Positions 46,683-57,148 of a stretch of DNA of 64,000 bases are shown here, piece after piece. The first letter of the stretch is position 1, and every line of letters starts with the position of its first letter. This DNA is from an uncultured Pseudomonadales bacterium (GTDB lineage Bacteria; Pseudomonadota; Gammaproteobacteria; Pseudomonadales; Azotimanducaceae). The translations under genes and the position numbers were made by a program. The notes under the pieces were generated by a model. It was not told the origin of the DNA, did not search any database, and was given only the letters and a program-made list of their open reading frames with translations. The stretch spans positions 1 through 64,000 of the forward strand of contig CAKZWF010000064.1 of assembly GCA_937921865.1 (NCBI GenBank). Direction: 5' to 3'.

Positions 46683-48425
46683 ATGGCAGAAGCGGAGCGC
46701 GGTTTTCTTGGCCTGACCCACAATCCGTTTGTGCAATCGGATGAGGGTTTCTTCGAACAGGCTGATCGCAAAGCCCACCTAGAACAGCTGCGACATCTCA
46801 GTCAGTGGTCACGGCGCGTGCTCGTGGTAACGGGCCCTCCTGGCATGGGTAAATCCATGCTTTATCGACAACTTTCCGCAACGTTAGAACCTCGCTGCAA
46901 AGCCGCCCGAATTCATGGCTCGCTGATCAATGCCAGTCGGGAAGTCCTGGTTTCTGTTGCACAGGGGTTCGGTATTGCCGCACCTTCGGATGCCAACAGC
47001 CAGCTTCTGACCTCGCTGATAGAGCGTCACGTCGACGAACAATCAGCGGCAGAGCGAATCTGTGTGGTGATGGTGGACGATGCGGATCTTTTGGAGCCTA
47101 AAGCCGTCGTCGATCTGATGTCGCTGGCTCAGGCCTGCAGTCTGCAGCTGGTGCTCTTCGGCGAGGTGAAGCTGGTCCCCGCCATTGAGCGTGCGGCGGG
47201 ACGTCTTGGTCTCGGCTGGCACGAAATCCGCCTGACCGGTTTCAGCGCGCAGCAGACCAGGGAGTACCTGGAGTGGCGCTTTCAGCAGGCACGATATCGG
47301 GGTCGGCTGCCTTTTACAGAATCTCAGCTGCAGGAAATTCAGCGACTCTCCGAGGGCCTGCCTGGAACAATCAATCAGATGGCTAACGTGCTGCTGGTGA
47401 AGCTGGAAACTGGCGACATCGGCAAATCCGGATCGGTATTTCCGGCTGTGCATCGAGCATTACTGGTGCTGTTACTGGTGGTGGCGGGGCTGGTGTATCT
47501 GCTCTGGTTGCAGAGTGAGAGCGCGGATGAGCAGAACCGGGTGGTGGTCGAAGAGTCCGTTGCTTTGGAACCCACCGATACCGATGTTGCTCTGCTCGAA
47601 CCGGAAACTCCGGTTGAGCCTCCGGTCGACTCTCGAGCGGAGCCCACGGCCGAGAAACCGCCGTTTGGAATGGCCGGAGATCCACGACAGTCGCCTGGGA
47701 GCACAATAGCCAGTCAGCCGGCGGACGGTATTCCATTTGGCCAGGAACCTGAGATCCCAACGCCAGCTGAAGGCGCGGCTGCTCAGAGTGAAGAGATCAC
47801 CGCATTGGGGCAAGCACAGGTTGCGGAAACGAGTCGAGGAACGGCGGAAACGCCAATTCAGCAGCCGATGGAACTACAGCCTCTGAAGCCTCAACCCGTT
47901 CCAGAACCTCAGGTGGACCCGACCTCGGCATTTGCAGAAGGTGCCCAAGCGCCAGGCGAAGCTCAAACAGAACCAGTCACTGAAACATCGCCACCGGTTG
48001 GTTTTGCGACCTCTGCAGCTGATAAGGACGACCCCGCGCCCGCGGGTGCTCCAATATCGGTAACGCGGTCCCCCGCTGATGATCCATCAGCTGATGGATC
48101 ATCAGCGGACCTACTCCCGGCAGATGCCCAGGGTGCAGATTGGCTGCTGGAGCAGCCTGGAGAGCGATTTACTCTGCAGCTGGTTACGGTGTCGTCTGCG
48201 GAGCGAGCCCGGGAGTTTATCGACAAACAGAATAGTCCGCAGCAGTTTGCCACCTATGAACTCGCGCGCGATGGCAAGCGGCTGCACGTCGTGGTTTTTG
48301 GTGTTTTTGAAAGCCGTGCTGACGCCGAGGCTGCATCGCGCGCGCTGCCGGCCGGCGTTGGTAACGTACAGCCTTGGATCCGCACGCTGGAGCAGGTGCA
48401 CGGTGCGATTTACACCGTGCGCTAG
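46683..48425 (+). CDS. damX: DamX-like AAA and SPOR domain protein
   Basis: The 580-residue protein has an N-terminal ExeA-like AAA domain with Walker A VVTGPPGMGKS (49-58) and Walker B CVVMVDDADLL. One membrane helix (about 261-277) follows, then a long Pro/Glu/Ala-rich disordered linker and a C-terminal SPOR domain (FTLQLVTVSSAERAREFI, RLHVVVFGVFESRADAEAA). DamX localises to the septum through SPOR binding of peptidoglycan. Its position after aroKB is conserved. A 36-bp perfect palindrome lies in the linker coding region. Confidence 0.93.
   Translation: MAEAERGFLGLTHNPFVQSDEGFFEQADRKAHLEQLRHLSQWSRRVLVVTGPPGMGKSMLYRQLSATLEPRCKAARIHGSLINASREVLVSVAQGFGIAAPSDANSQLLTSLIERHVDEQSAAERICVVMVDDADLLEPKAVVDLMSLAQACSLQLVLFGEVKLVPAIERAAGRLGLGWHEIRLTGFSAQQTREYLEWRFQQARYRGRLPFTESQLQEIQRLSEGLPGTINQMANVLLVKLETGDIGKSGSVFPAVHRALLVLLLVVAGLVYLLWLQSESADEQNRVVVEESVALEPTDTDVALLEPETPVEPPVDSRAEPTAEKPPFGMAGDPRQSPGSTIASQPADGIPFGQEPEIPTPAEGAAAQSEEITALGQAQVAETSRGTAETPIQQPMELQPLKPQPVPEPQVDPTSAFAEGAQAPGEAQTEPVTETSPPVGFATSAADKDDPAPAGAPISVTRSPADDPSADGSSADLLPADAQGADWLLEQPGERFTLQLVTVSSAERAREFIDKQNSPQQFATYELARDGKRLHVVVFGVFESRADAEAASRALPAGVGNVQPWIRTLEQVHGAIYTVR
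48073..48108. repeat. 36-bp perfect palindrome inside damX
   Basis: The arm CCGCTGATGATCCATCAG (48073-48090) is followed immediately by its exact reverse complement (48091-48108), with no spacer. It encodes the repetitive acidic part of the DamX linker (DDPSADGSSAD). It could extrude as a cruciform or fold as a strong mRNA hairpin. Confidence 0.9.
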
Positions 48426-48429
48426 CAGA

Positions 48430-49893
48430 TCAGGGTAGCTGGGTGCTGCCCATCAGATAACGATCGATCTCACGCGCAGACTCGCGGCCTTCGTTGATGG
48501 CGCGAACTACCAGTGACTGACCCCGTCGGCAATCTCCTGCAGTGAAAACCTTAGCCACGTTGGTGTTGTATCGACCGTATTCGGCCTGATAGTTAGAGCG
48601 CTGGTCGTAGCTGATCCCGAGTTGATCGGAGACTGCATGTTCAGGACCTAAGAAGCCCATTGCCAGCAGCACCAGATCGGCCTCCCACTCCCGTTCTGAA
48701 CCAGGAACGTTTTCAAACTTGCCGTCTTTCATGACCACATCCATGGTCCGGATCGCTTTGATGTGACCATTGCCGTTGTCGACGAACTCAGTCGAGGAAA
48801 TGCTGTACACCCGCGGATCCTTGCCATCGCGCTGCGCCGCTTCCTGGTGTCCATAGTCAGTTCGAAGGATCTTCGGCCAGGTGGGCCAAGGATTGTTGTC
48901 TGCCCGCTGCGTCGGTGGCTGTGGAAACAGCTCGAAGTTCACCAGACTCTTACAGCCGTGTCGCAACGAGGTGCCGATGCAGTCTGTGCCGGTATCACCG
49001 CCGCCGATGACAATCACATTCTTGTCCTTGGCACTGATGTAGTCGGCATCAGCCAGGTTGCTGTCGAGCAGGCTCCTGGTGTTGCGGGTGAGAAAATCCA
49101 TCGCGAAGTGAACGCCGGTGAGCTCCCGCCCGGGAATCGGCAGATCCCTCGGTATCGTGGCACCAGTGCTGAGCAGAACCGCGTCGAAATCAGCAAGGAG
49201 TTGCTGGGCGTCAATGCTACCGTCGCTGCCATCCGCTACAGCCTGGCCGAGAACAAACTCAACGCCTTCATCACGCAGGAGCTGCAGACGCCGTTCCACG
49301 ACGACGTTCTTGTCCAGCTTCATGTTTGGGATACCGTACATCAGCAAGCCACCGGCTCTATCCGCGCGTTCGTAAACGACAACCTGATGACCCGCCTGAT
49401 TCAGCTGATCTGCGGCAGCCAATCCTGCAGGCCCGGAACCGATCACCGCGACGCGTTTGCCGGTCCGCTGGGCCGGCAGGCGCGGCACAATCCAGCCTTC
49501 TGCATAGCCCCGATCGACGATGGCCATCTCGATGTTCTTGATGGTGACCGCCGGGTCGGTAATTCCCAGCACGCAGGCGCCTTCGCATGGGGCGGGGCAG
49601 ACGCGTCCGGTAAATTCCGGGAAATTGTTGGTTTTGTGCAGCCGTTCGAGCGCTTCCCGCCACTGGCTCCGATAGACCAGGTCATTCCACTCGGGAATCA
49701 GATTGTGGATGGGGCAGCCTTCTTCTGACTGACAAAAAGGCACACCGCAATCCATGCAGCGTGAACCTTGCGTGGTCAATCGCTGCTCGTCGTGGTCTGT
49801 ATATATCTCCTGGAAGTCGAGCATGCGTTTGCCGGCATCCCGATAGGGTGCCTGCACACGTTCAAATTCCATGAACCCAGTAACTTTACCCAT
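48430..49893 (-). CDS. gltD: glutamate synthase (NADPH) small subunit GltD
   Basis: GltD oxidises NADPH and passes electrons to GltB. The 487-residue protein has N-terminal Cys clusters for [4Fe-4S] centres ([30 protein letters not shown]), the FAD motif [17 protein letters not shown] and the NADPH motif [16 protein letters not shown]. It follows gltB by 26 bases. The stop is only four bases from the convergent damX stop. Confidence 0.97.
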   Translation of the reverse strand: MGKVTGFMEFERVQAPYRDAGKRMLDFQEIYTDHDEQRLTTQGSRCMDCGVPFCQSEEGCPIHNLIPEWNDLVYRSQWREALERLHKTNNFPEFTGRVCPAPCEGACVLGITDPAVTIKNIEMAIVDRGYAEGWIVPRLPAQRTGKRVAVIGSGPAGLAAADQLNQAGHQVVVYERADRAGGLLMYGIPNMKLDKNVVVERRLQLLRDEGVEFVLGQAVADGSDGSIDAQQLLADFDAVLLSTGATIPRDLPIPGRELTGVHFAMDFLTRNTRSLLDSNLADADYISAKDKNVIVIGGGDTGTDCIGTSLRHGCKSLVNFELFPQPPTQRADNNPWPTWPKILRTDYGHQEAAQRDGKDPRVYSISSTEFVDNGNGHIKAIRTMDVVMKDGKFENVPGSEREWEADLVLLAMGFLGPEHAVSDQLGISYDQRSNYQAEYGRYNTNVAKVFTAGDCRRGQSLVVRAINEGRESAREIDRYLMGSTQLP

Positions 49894-49919
49894 GGTTCTC
49901 CAATCAGGTCAGGTTCTTG

Positions 49920-52900
49920 TCAGCCGGCAGAAACTGCACTGCGTTGTGCTTCCAGCACTCGCTTGTAATCTGTTGGCATCACTTTCACGAAAGCTCCGAG
50001 CTGCGTTTCCCAGCTCTCGAGAATATGCCTGGCGACGTCCGAACCGGTCAGGCGTAGGTGTTTTTCTATCAGAGTCTGCAATTCAGAAATGTCCTGTGCA
50101 TCAACTACGCCTTCCAGCGCAACCATTTCCATATTGCAGCGCTCACCGAAGGCCTGCTGCGGATCCCAGACATAGGCGATACCACCGCTCATACCGGCGG
50201 CAAAATTGCGCCCGGTGGGGCCCAGGATCACGACCCGGCCACCGGTCATGTATTCGCAGGCGTGATCGCCTACGCCTTCGATGACTGCGCTGGCACCGCT
50301 GTTGCGGACGCAGAATCGTTCAGCGGCGACACCGCGGAAGTAACACTCACCGCTGGTTGCGCCGTACATCACGACGTTGCCGATCAGAATGTTGTCTTCA
50401 GGCTTGAACTTGCTGCGTTTGGGTGGATAGACGATTACCCGTCCGCCGGACAGTCCTTTGCCGACAAAATCGTTGGCATCCCCTTCGACTTCCAGGGTCA
50501 CGCCCTTGGCCAGGAAACAACCAAAACTCTGTCCGGCACTGCCGTAAAATTTGAAGTGCAGACTTTCATCAGGAAGCATCTGAGGGCCCACTTCGCGGAT
50601 GATCATATTCGACAACATTGCACCTACGACCCGGTTGGTGTTGACGATAGTCAGCTCGTCATAGAGTTTCTCACCCCGTTGAATCGCCGGCAGGGCAAGG
50701 GCCATCAGCTCATTATCCAGCGCCCGGCCCAGCTGGTGATCCTGCTGATGAATCGCGTAATTGCCGAGAAATTCCGGAGGCTTTTCGGCAGGTCGAATGA
50801 TCGCGGACAGATCCAGTCCCTTCGCTTTCCAGTGATTGATGGCGGCGTTGATTTCCAGCGCATCCACTCGACCGATCATCTCATTCACAGTGCGGAAACC
50901 CAGTTCCGCCATGATCATGCGCAGCTCTTTAGCCACCATGAAGAAATAGTTCACGATATGTTCGGGTTGTCCGGAGAACTTTTTACGCAGCTCCGGGTCC
51001 TGGGTGGCAATCCCCACAGGGCAGGTATTCAGATGGCACTTGCGCATCATGATGCAGCCAAGCGCAATCAGCGGTGCTGTGGCGAAACCGAATTCTTCCG
51101 CGCCGAGCAGCGCTGCGATCGCTACATCCCGGCCGGTTTTCAGCTGACCGTCGGTCTGCAGCACAACTCTGGAGCGCAGATTGTTCATTACCAGGGTCTG
51201 ATGGGTTTCGGCGATACCGAGCTCCCAGGGCACGCCGGCATGTTTGATGGACGTCAGTGGCGATGCGCCGGTACCACCGGTGTCTCCGGCGATGACCAGA
51301 TGATCGGCGCGGGCTTTGGTAACGCCAGCGGCAACGGTGCCCACCCCGACTTCCGCGCCCAGTTTGACGCTGATGCGTGCCTTCGGGTTGGCGTTTTTCA
51401 GATCGTGGATGAGCTGAGACATATCCTCAATGGAGTAGATGTCGTGGTGTGGTGGCGGACTGATCAGACCCACGCCAGGCGTCGAATGGCGAATGCTGGC
51501 GATCACGTCATCGACCTTGTGGCCCGGCAGCTCGCCGCCTTCCCCAGGCTTGGCGCCCTGAATGATCTTGATCTGCAGCTCGTCGGCATTGCTCAGATAG
51601 TTGATGGTGACGCCGAAACGACCGCTGGCCACCTGTTTGATTGCGCTGCGCTTCGAGTCACCGTTCGTCAACGGGATGAACCGCTTCGGATCTTCGCCGC
51701 CTTCGCCGGTGTTGGACTTGCCGCCGAGCCGATTCATCGCGACGGCCAGCGACTCATGCGCCTCGGCACTTATGGAACCGAAACTCATTGCGCCAGTGGC
51801 GAAGCGCTTGACGATATCCTGCGCGCTTTCTACTTCATCGAGGTCGATGCTGGGGCCATTGGCTGCCGGTTTAAAGTCCAGCAGACCGCGCAGAGTCGAT
51901 TGCCGGGTATTTTCTTCGTTGGTGTGCCGGGAGAACTTCCAGTAGGCCTCTTCGCTGTTACCTCGGGCGGCGACCTGCAGATTGGCAATTGCCTCAGGGT
52001 CCCACATGTGGGTATCGCCGTGGCGTCGCCAGTGGAAGTCTCCGGGGTTTGGCAGCACTTTGACATTGTCGGCGCGACTCGGATAGCCGAGCTCGTGTCG
52101 TCGGGTCATTTCTTCGGTCAATACCGCAAGGCCAACGCCTTCGACCCGGGAGGCCGTGCCTACAAACGCCCGGTCGATCACGTCTTTCGCCAGACCGACT
52201 GCTTCGAAAATCTGTGCGCCTTTATACGATTGCAGGGTGGAAATACCCATTTTGGCCATGACCTTGAGGATGCCTTTGGCCGTACCTTTCCGGTAGGCGG
52301 CCACCACGTCGTCGTCGTTGCTGATGTGGTCTGCATCGTCCAGAGCGCCTTGGCGCCGGGCGTCCCAGAGTGCTTCGAAGGCGAGGTAGGGGTTGATTGC
52401 GTCTGCGCCATAACCTACCAGCAGGCAGTGGTGATGGACTTCGCGCGCTTCCCCGGATTCGATAATCAGACCAATCCGGGTTCGGGCATGGGAGGCCACC
52501 AGGTGGTGATGTACAGCGCCCACAGCCAGCAGCGAACTGATTGGCACATTGTCCGGTCCGGTTGCCCGATCGGATAGCACAATAAGACTATACCCGTCAG
52601 CGATGGCTTCGCTTGCTTCGGCACAGATTCGGTCGAGCGCATTGACGAGGCCCTGGTGCGACGAATTGGCTGGGAAGGTGATATCGATGGTCTGACTCTT
52701 CCAGCCGCGATGATCCATCTGCTTCAGCGCCGCCAGTTCCTGATTCGACAGGATGGGGTGATCGATGCGCAGTCGATGACAATGCTCTTCACCGACTTCC
52801 AGCAGATTGCCTTCCGGACCGATATAACAGTTCAGCGCCATGATCACTTCTTCGCGGATCGAATCGATCGGCGGGTTGGTCACCTGTGCGAAACGCTGTT

Positions 52901-54464
52901 TGAAATAATCGTAGAGCATGCGCGGCTTTTCTGACATGACTGCCAGGGCGGCATCGTTGCCCATTGAGCCCAGCGGATCACGCAGTTCCCTGACCAGCGG
53001 TTGCAGCATGATCTGCATGGTTTCGATCGTATACCCGAAGGTGGCCATCCGGGCAGTAAGGCTGGTGGCGTCGAAAACTTCTGGTTTCGCGGAGTCCAAC
53101 TGCTCAAGGTCGATGCGCTGGCGATCCAGCCATTCGCTATAAGGCTGCGCAGATGCCCATTCCTGTTTGATTTCTTCGTCCGGAATCATTCGTCCAGCGG
53201 CAAAATCGATCAGAAACATCCGGCCCGGCTTGAGCCGGCCTTTTTCGACCACACGCTCAGGATCCACGCTGACCACGCCCACCTCTGACGCCATGATGCA
53301 TTTGTCATCGTCGGTGATGTAGTAGCGGCTGGGCCGTAAACCATTGCGATCCAGGACCGCACCGATATAGGTGCCGTCGGTGAAGGCGATGGAAGCGGGG
53401 CCGTCCCAGGGTTCCAGCAGACAGGAATTGAACTCATAGAAAGCCCGCTTCTGCGCATCCATGTTCGGATGTTGCTGCCAGGCTTCCGGAATCATCATCA
53501 GCACCGCTTCCTGCAGCTTACGCCCGCCCATGAGCAGGAATTCGAGCACGTTGTCGAATGTGCCGGAATCGGAACAGTCCGGCTCGACTATCGGGAACAG
53601 CTTCGTAAGGTCATCACCAAACAGCGGTGAGTGCAGCGTGCCTTCGCGTGAGTTCATGGAATTCACGTTACCGCGGAGCGTATTGATTTCACCGTTGTGG
53701 CTCATAAAGCGGTTCGGCTGCGCACGATCCCAGGATGGAAAGGTGTTGGTACTGAAGCGCGAATGCACCATGGCCAGATGGGACTCGAACTCGCTGTCGC
53801 ACAGATCCGGGAAAAACAGCGGAACCTGATCCGGCGTGAGCATGCCTTTATAGATGATGACTTTTGAAGACAGGCTGGCCACATAGAACAGCTTGCGTTG
53901 CTCGAGCGTTTCGTCGCCTCGAAGCAGATGCGTGGAGTGTTTGCGGATCAGATAGAGCTTGCGTTCGAAGTCATCACCAGCGGCACCGCGAGCCCCAATG
54001 AAAACCTGAGCAAAACTGGGCATTGCCGCTCTTGCCGCATTGCCGATACCTGCGCCGTCCGGATGGGTGGGCAATTCCCGCCAACCCAGCAGTTCCTGAC
54101 CAGCTGTCGCAATCTGAGCTTCTAAAGTGGCAATACAGTGAGTTCGGGCCGCATCGTTCCTGGGCAGGAATACGTTGCCGACACCATATTCGCCCTGGGG
54201 TGGCAGGTTGAAACCGAGCCGGGCCGCGGCTTTACGCAGAAAACCATCGGGCAACCCAAGCAGAATGCCAGCACCATCTCCGGTGTTCTTTTCGTAGCCG
54301 ACACCGCCGCGATGTTCCATGCAGGAGTTCATGTGCAGAGCGTCCTCGACAATCTGTCGACTCGGGCGACCTTTGATGTCGCAGACAAAGCCGACGCCAC
54401 AGCCGTCTTTTTCGTTGGCCGGGTCATACAGACCCTGCTTTTCTGGCAGTCCAAACTCGCTCAT
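49920..54464 (-). CDS. gltB: glutamate synthase (NADPH) large subunit GltB
   Basis: GltB converts glutamine and 2-oxoglutarate to two glutamates. From the ATG at 54464 it has 1514 residues. The amidotransferase nucleophile is Cys22 in NEKDGCGVGFVCD after a short propeptide. FMN and 2-oxoglutarate sites follow (SVKLGAEVGVGTVAAGV, HLVIAGDTGGTGASPL), with the 3Fe-4S Cys cluster in CIMMRKCHLNTCPVGIATQ and a C-terminal beta-helix domain. An upstream in-frame ATG at 54494 would add ten residues. Together with glnA it completes the GS-GOGAT route. Confidence 0.97.
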   Translation of the reverse strand: MSEFGLPEKQGLYDPANEKDGCGVGFVCDIKGRPSRQIVEDALHMNSCMEHRGGVGYEKNTGDGAGILLGLPDGFLRKAAARLGFNLPPQGEYGVGNVFLPRNDAARTHCIATLEAQIATAGQELLGWRELPTHPDGAGIGNAARAAMPSFAQVFIGARGAAGDDFERKLYLIRKHSTHLLRGDETLEQRKLFYVASLSSKVIIYKGMLTPDQVPLFFPDLCDSEFESHLAMVHSRFSTNTFPSWDRAQPNRFMSHNGEINTLRGNVNSMNSREGTLHSPLFGDDLTKLFPIVEPDCSDSGTFDNVLEFLLMGGRKLQEAVLMMIPEAWQQHPNMDAQKRAFYEFNSCLLEPWDGPASIAFTDGTYIGAVLDRNGLRPSRYYITDDDKCIMASEVGVVSVDPERVVEKGRLKPGRMFLIDFAAGRMIPDEEIKQEWASAQPYSEWLDRQRIDLEQLDSAKPEVFDATSLTARMATFGYTIETMQIMLQPLVRELRDPLGSMGNDAALAVMSEKPRMLYDYFKQRFAQVTNPPIDSIREEVIMALNCYIGPEGNLLEVGEEHCHRLRIDHPILSNQELAALKQMDHRGWKSQTIDITFPANSSHQGLVNALDRICAEASEAIADGYSLIVLSDRATGPDNVPISSLLAVGAVHHHLVASHARTRIGLIIESGEAREVHHHCLLVGYGADAINPYLAFEALWDARRQGALDDADHISNDDDVVAAYRKGTAKGILKVMAKMGISTLQSYKGAQIFEAVGLAKDVIDRAFVGTASRVEGVGLAVLTEEMTRRHELGYPSRADNVKVLPNPGDFHWRRHGDTHMWDPEAIANLQVAARGNSEEAYWKFSRHTNEENTRQSTLRGLLDFKPAANGPSIDLDEVESAQDIVKRFATGAMSFGSISAEAHESLAVAMNRLGGKSNTGEGGEDPKRFIPLTNGDSKRSAIKQVASGRFGVTINYLSNADELQIKIIQGAKPGEGGELPGHKVDDVIASIRHSTPGVGLISPPPHHDIYSIEDMSQLIHDLKNANPKARISVKLGAEVGVGTVAAGVTKARADHLVIAGDTGGTGASPLTSIKHAGVPWELGIAETHQTLVMNNLRSRVVLQTDGQLKTGRDVAIAALLGAEEFGFATAPLIALGCIMMRKCHLNTCPVGIATQDPELRKKFSGQPEHIVNYFFMVAKELRMIMAELGFRTVNEMIGRVDALEINAAINHWKAKGLDLSAIIRPAEKPPEFLGNYAIHQQDHQLGRALDNELMALALPAIQRGEKLYDELTIVNTNRVVGAMLSNMIIREVGPQMLPDESLHFKFYGSAGQSFGCFLAKGVTLEVEGDANDFVGKGLSGGRVIVYPPKRSKFKPEDNILIGNVVMYGATSGECYFRGVAAERFCVRNSGASAVIEGVGDHACEYMTGGRVVILGPTGRNFAAGMSGGIAYVWDPQQAFGERCNMEMVALEGVVDAQDISELQTLIEKHLRLTGSDVARHILESWETQLGAFVKVMPTDYKRVLEAQRSAVSAG

Positions 54465-54675
54465 GCGTGTCTCTCTCTCTAAAAAACATGCCAAGTTGCA
54501 TGCTCATTGCCGCGGCTGCGTTCCGCTGGCGGATCAATTCGCTGGCAGGTTTCGGGCGCGAAGCTGGCCGTCAGCTCTCATAAAAGAGAGCATCCAGTAC
54601 TTCGAGTTAGCGAATGTCGGTTGTGCCTGGACCTGTAACTGATTATTTCGTATGGCTTTTATCAGCCATTTAGTA

Positions 54676-54693
54676 AGTTGAATCGGTTCAACT
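54676..54693. promoter_or_regulatory. inverted repeat upstream of gltB
   Basis: AGTTGAA-TCGG-TTCAACT is a perfect 7-bp dyad about 210 bases upstream of the gltB start, in the 299-base spacer between the GNAT gene and gltB. Its size fits an operator for a dimeric regulator, but the regulator is not identifiable. The rest of the spacer (54465-54763) shows no gene. Confidence 0.4.
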
Positions 54694-54763
54694 CAGACGC
54701 AGGCAGGCGCGGCTTAATCTCGCGCGGAGACGAAACATCTCAGAAATGCGGCGACGAATCAAG

Positions 54764-55564
54764 TTAGCCGGAAAGTCGATACCAGTAGCGATAGCAGCGA
54801 GCGAAGCCCAGATTGGCATAGAGGGCGTGGGCGGGGTGATTGTCGGCGATCACCTGCAGATAAGCTGTGGTGGCACCGCTGCCCGCGCTCCAGTCCAACA
54901 GACCCTGCACCAGGCGTTTGCCGAGCCCGAGACCGCGGTGGTCCGGGTGGGTGTAAATGTCGAAAAGACCCACCAGTTCATGTTCCAGAACCGCCAGCCC
55001 GCAGGCCTGTGGCCGCTCAGGGGTGCCGATGATGGCAAACGCGCTTTCCCCCGGTACGCCTTTCAGAATGGCTCCGTGCAGCGCGCGGGCGGCTGCCGGC
55101 ATGCCGGTCAGCTCAGCGTAAACGTCGAGCCACAGGTCGCGTGGCAGCAGCTGCAGCACGTCGTCGTTATCAGGGGCCGCCCGGGACGGCAGCGCCAGTG
55201 TCATAACATCTGTCGGGTCCGCCAGCGTATAACCCCGCTGATCCAGCAGCTGGTCGAGTTCCGCCTGCCCGGAGATAGAGGTCAGGCGGAATATGGTCTG
55301 CAGCTGCTCGCGGGCGTAGGCGTTTTCGCAGTAGCGGATTTTCTCAAGCATCGGCTGTTGCTCCGGATACAAGGCCACAATGCTGTTAGCCCGCTTGGTG
55401 AAACCACCCGCAAAACGCAACAGCCAGCCATCCAGAAGAATCTGGCGGATGGCCGGCCAGGCATTGAGTGAGGCTTCTTCCACCCGGCGGAGCGCAAGCC
55501 CCGGAGCGGTCAACGGCTCAGTCTTGCTTGCCTGGGTCCCAGGGTGATCGCCATGCTGGTTCAT
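54764..55564 (-). CDS. GNAT family N-acetyltransferase
   Basis: The 266-residue protein has a C-terminal GNAT domain with the acetyl-CoA-binding motif [19 protein letters not shown] near residues 201-220. An [18 protein letters not shown] ending is typical of GNAT enzymes. The N-terminal half ([31 protein letters not shown]) matches a subfamily with two tandem GNAT folds. The substrate is unknown. It is transcribed in the same direction as gltB but is separated by about 300 bases. Confidence 0.88.
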   Translation of the reverse strand: MNQHGDHPGTQASKTEPLTAPGLALRRVEEASLNAWPAIRQILLDGWLLRFAGGFTKRANSIVALYPEQQPMLEKIRYCENAYAREQLQTIFRLTSISGQAELDQLLDQRGYTLADPTDVMTLALPSRAAPDNDDVLQLLPRDLWLDVYAELTGMPAAARALHGAILKGVPGESAFAIIGTPERPQACGLAVLEHELVGLFDIYTHPDHRGLGLGKRLVQGLLDWSAGSGATTAYLQVIADNHPAHALYANLGFARCYRYWYRLSG

Positions 55565-55649
55565 GACGCCAAGATAGCAACGACCCGCGAACTGTCATAG
55601 CACTGCCGACTGCGCTAGCCTGCGACGGCGGGTCAGCGGAGAACAATCA

Positions 55650-56078
55650 GTGTCTAGAGATCAGTTTGTGGTGGTGGTGCATGTGCTGGTGCTGCGCGGT
55701 AGCGAGCTGTTCCTGTTGAGGCGTGCAAATACCGGCTTCATGGACGGCTACTACGCGCTGCCGGGTGGTCATCAGGAAGCGGGCGAGAGTGTCAGCGCGG
55801 CAGCGATCAGAGAGTGCCGGGAGGAAATCGGCATTACCCCTCGGGATCTGCAGCCGGTTTGTGTGATGCCCTATCGCTCCGGGCGACATCAGGGACTCAA
55901 CTTCCTGTTTGAAACTTCCGACTATGATGGCGAGCCGGTCATCAACGAACCCGAACTGTTTGATGCCGGCTGCTGGGTGAACGCTGCGCAGCTGCCGCAG
56001 CCTGTGGCCGTCTGGCTGCCGGATGCGCTGGCGCTGCGGGAGCGTAAGGAATGGTATCGGGAATTCGAGTGGGATTAG
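55650..56078 (+). CDS. NUDIX hydrolase
   Basis: The 142-residue protein has the Nudix box GGHQEAGESVSAAAIRECREEIG at residues 39-61 in the standard spacing G-x5-E-x7-REUxEExGU. It hydrolyses nucleoside diphosphate derivatives; the substrate cannot be predicted. A GTG at 55650 is the likely start. It stands alone, with mdh 65 bases downstream. Confidence 0.9.
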   Translation: MSRDQFVVVVHVLVLRGSELFLLRRANTGFMDGYYALPGGHQEAGESVSAAAIRECREEIGITPRDLQPVCVMPYRSGRHQGLNFLFETSDYDGEPVINEPELFDAGCWVNAAQLPQPVAVWLPDALALRERKEWYREFEWD

Positions 56079-56143
56079 CCATGAAGTTTTCTTACAATGC
56101 GCGCCCTGATATTCCAGCAACCTTTTTTTACTAGGAGTCTTCG

Positions 56144-57121
56144 ATGAAAGATCCGGTCAGAGTTACCGTCACAGGCGCCGCCGGACAGATCGGCTATGCG
56201 CTGCTGTTCAGAATTGCCGCAGGTGAGATGCTCGGCAAAGACCAGCCGATTATTCTGCAGCTGCTGGAAATCACTCCGGCACTGGACGCGCTGAAAGGCG
56301 TGATCATGGAAGTTGAAGACTGCGCATTCCCGCTGGTGCGTGGCATTGTCGGTACCGATGATGCAAATGTTGCTTTCAAAGACTGTGACTATGCGCTGCT
56401 GGTAGGTTCACGTCCGCGTGGCCCGGGGATGGAGCGCAAAGACCTGATCGAAGCCAACGCGGCCATCTTCTCGGTGCAGGGCAAAGCGATCAACGACCAT
56501 GCCAGCCGCGACATCAAGGTGTTAGTGGTCGGGAATCCGGCCAACACCAACAGCCTGATTGCCCAGCGCAACGCACCGGACATAGATCCCCGCCAGTTCA
56601 CGGCGATGACTCGACTCGATCACAACCGGGCGATGGCACAGCTGGCGCAGAAAACCGGCAAGCAGGTCGAAGACGTGAAAGGTCTGTGTATCTGGGGTAA
56701 TCACTCAGCCACCCAGTATCCGGACATCCATGATGCAAGCGTTGCCGGTGAGAGCGCGATGAGTCTCGTTGATATGGCCTGGTACGAAGCGGACTTCATC
56801 CCCACCGTGCAACAGCGCGGCGCCGCGATCATTGAAGCCCGCGGCGCTTCCAGCGCTGCGTCAGCTGCAAATGCGGCGATTGACCATATGCATGACTGGG
56901 CACTCGGCAGCGATGGTGTGGTCAGCATGGGCGTTTATTCAGATGGCAGTTATGGGGTTGCCAAAGGCCTGATCTATTCTTTTCCGGTGACCTGTGCCGG
57001 CGGTGACTGGACAATTGTTCAGGGTCTGGAGGTCAATGATTTCAGTCGCGGCAAGATGCAGGCGACCGAAACCGAACTCACCGAAGAGCGCGATGCGGTT
57101 GCGCACCTGTTGCCAGGCTAG
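56144..57121 (+). CDS. mdh: malate dehydrogenase
   Basis: The enzyme interconverts malate and oxaloacetate in the TCA cycle. The 325-residue protein has the nucleotide-binding [21 protein letters not shown], substrate residues in [24 protein letters not shown] and the catalytic His in [13 protein letters not shown]. It belongs to the cytosolic-type MDH group used by many non-enteric proteobacteria. A TACAAT at 56093-56098 may be its -10. Confidence 0.97.
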   Translation: MKDPVRVTVTGAAGQIGYALLFRIAAGEMLGKDQPIILQLLEITPALDALKGVIMEVEDCAFPLVRGIVGTDDANVAFKDCDYALLVGSRPRGPGMERKDLIEANAAIFSVQGKAINDHASRDIKVLVVGNPANTNSLIAQRNAPDIDPRQFTAMTRLDHNRAMAQLAQKTGKQVEDVKGLCIWGNHSATQYPDIHDASVAGESAMSLVDMAWYEADFIPTVQQRGAAIIEARGASSAASAANAAIDHMHDWALGSDGVVSMGVYSDGSYGVAKGLIYSFPVTCAGGDWTIVQGLEVNDFSRGKMQATETELTEERDAVAHLLPG

Positions 57122-57148
57122 CGGCTGATCTGACCTGGGGCGTCTGGG

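Noticed and set aside
48763-49728. 321-codon plus-strand open frame
   Set aside because: It lies opposite gltD and lacks any family pattern.
50058-52577. 839-codon plus-strand open frame
   Set aside because: It is antisense to gltB, whose sequence is fully conserved. Its translation shows no domain; long shadow frames are common opposite GC-rich genes.
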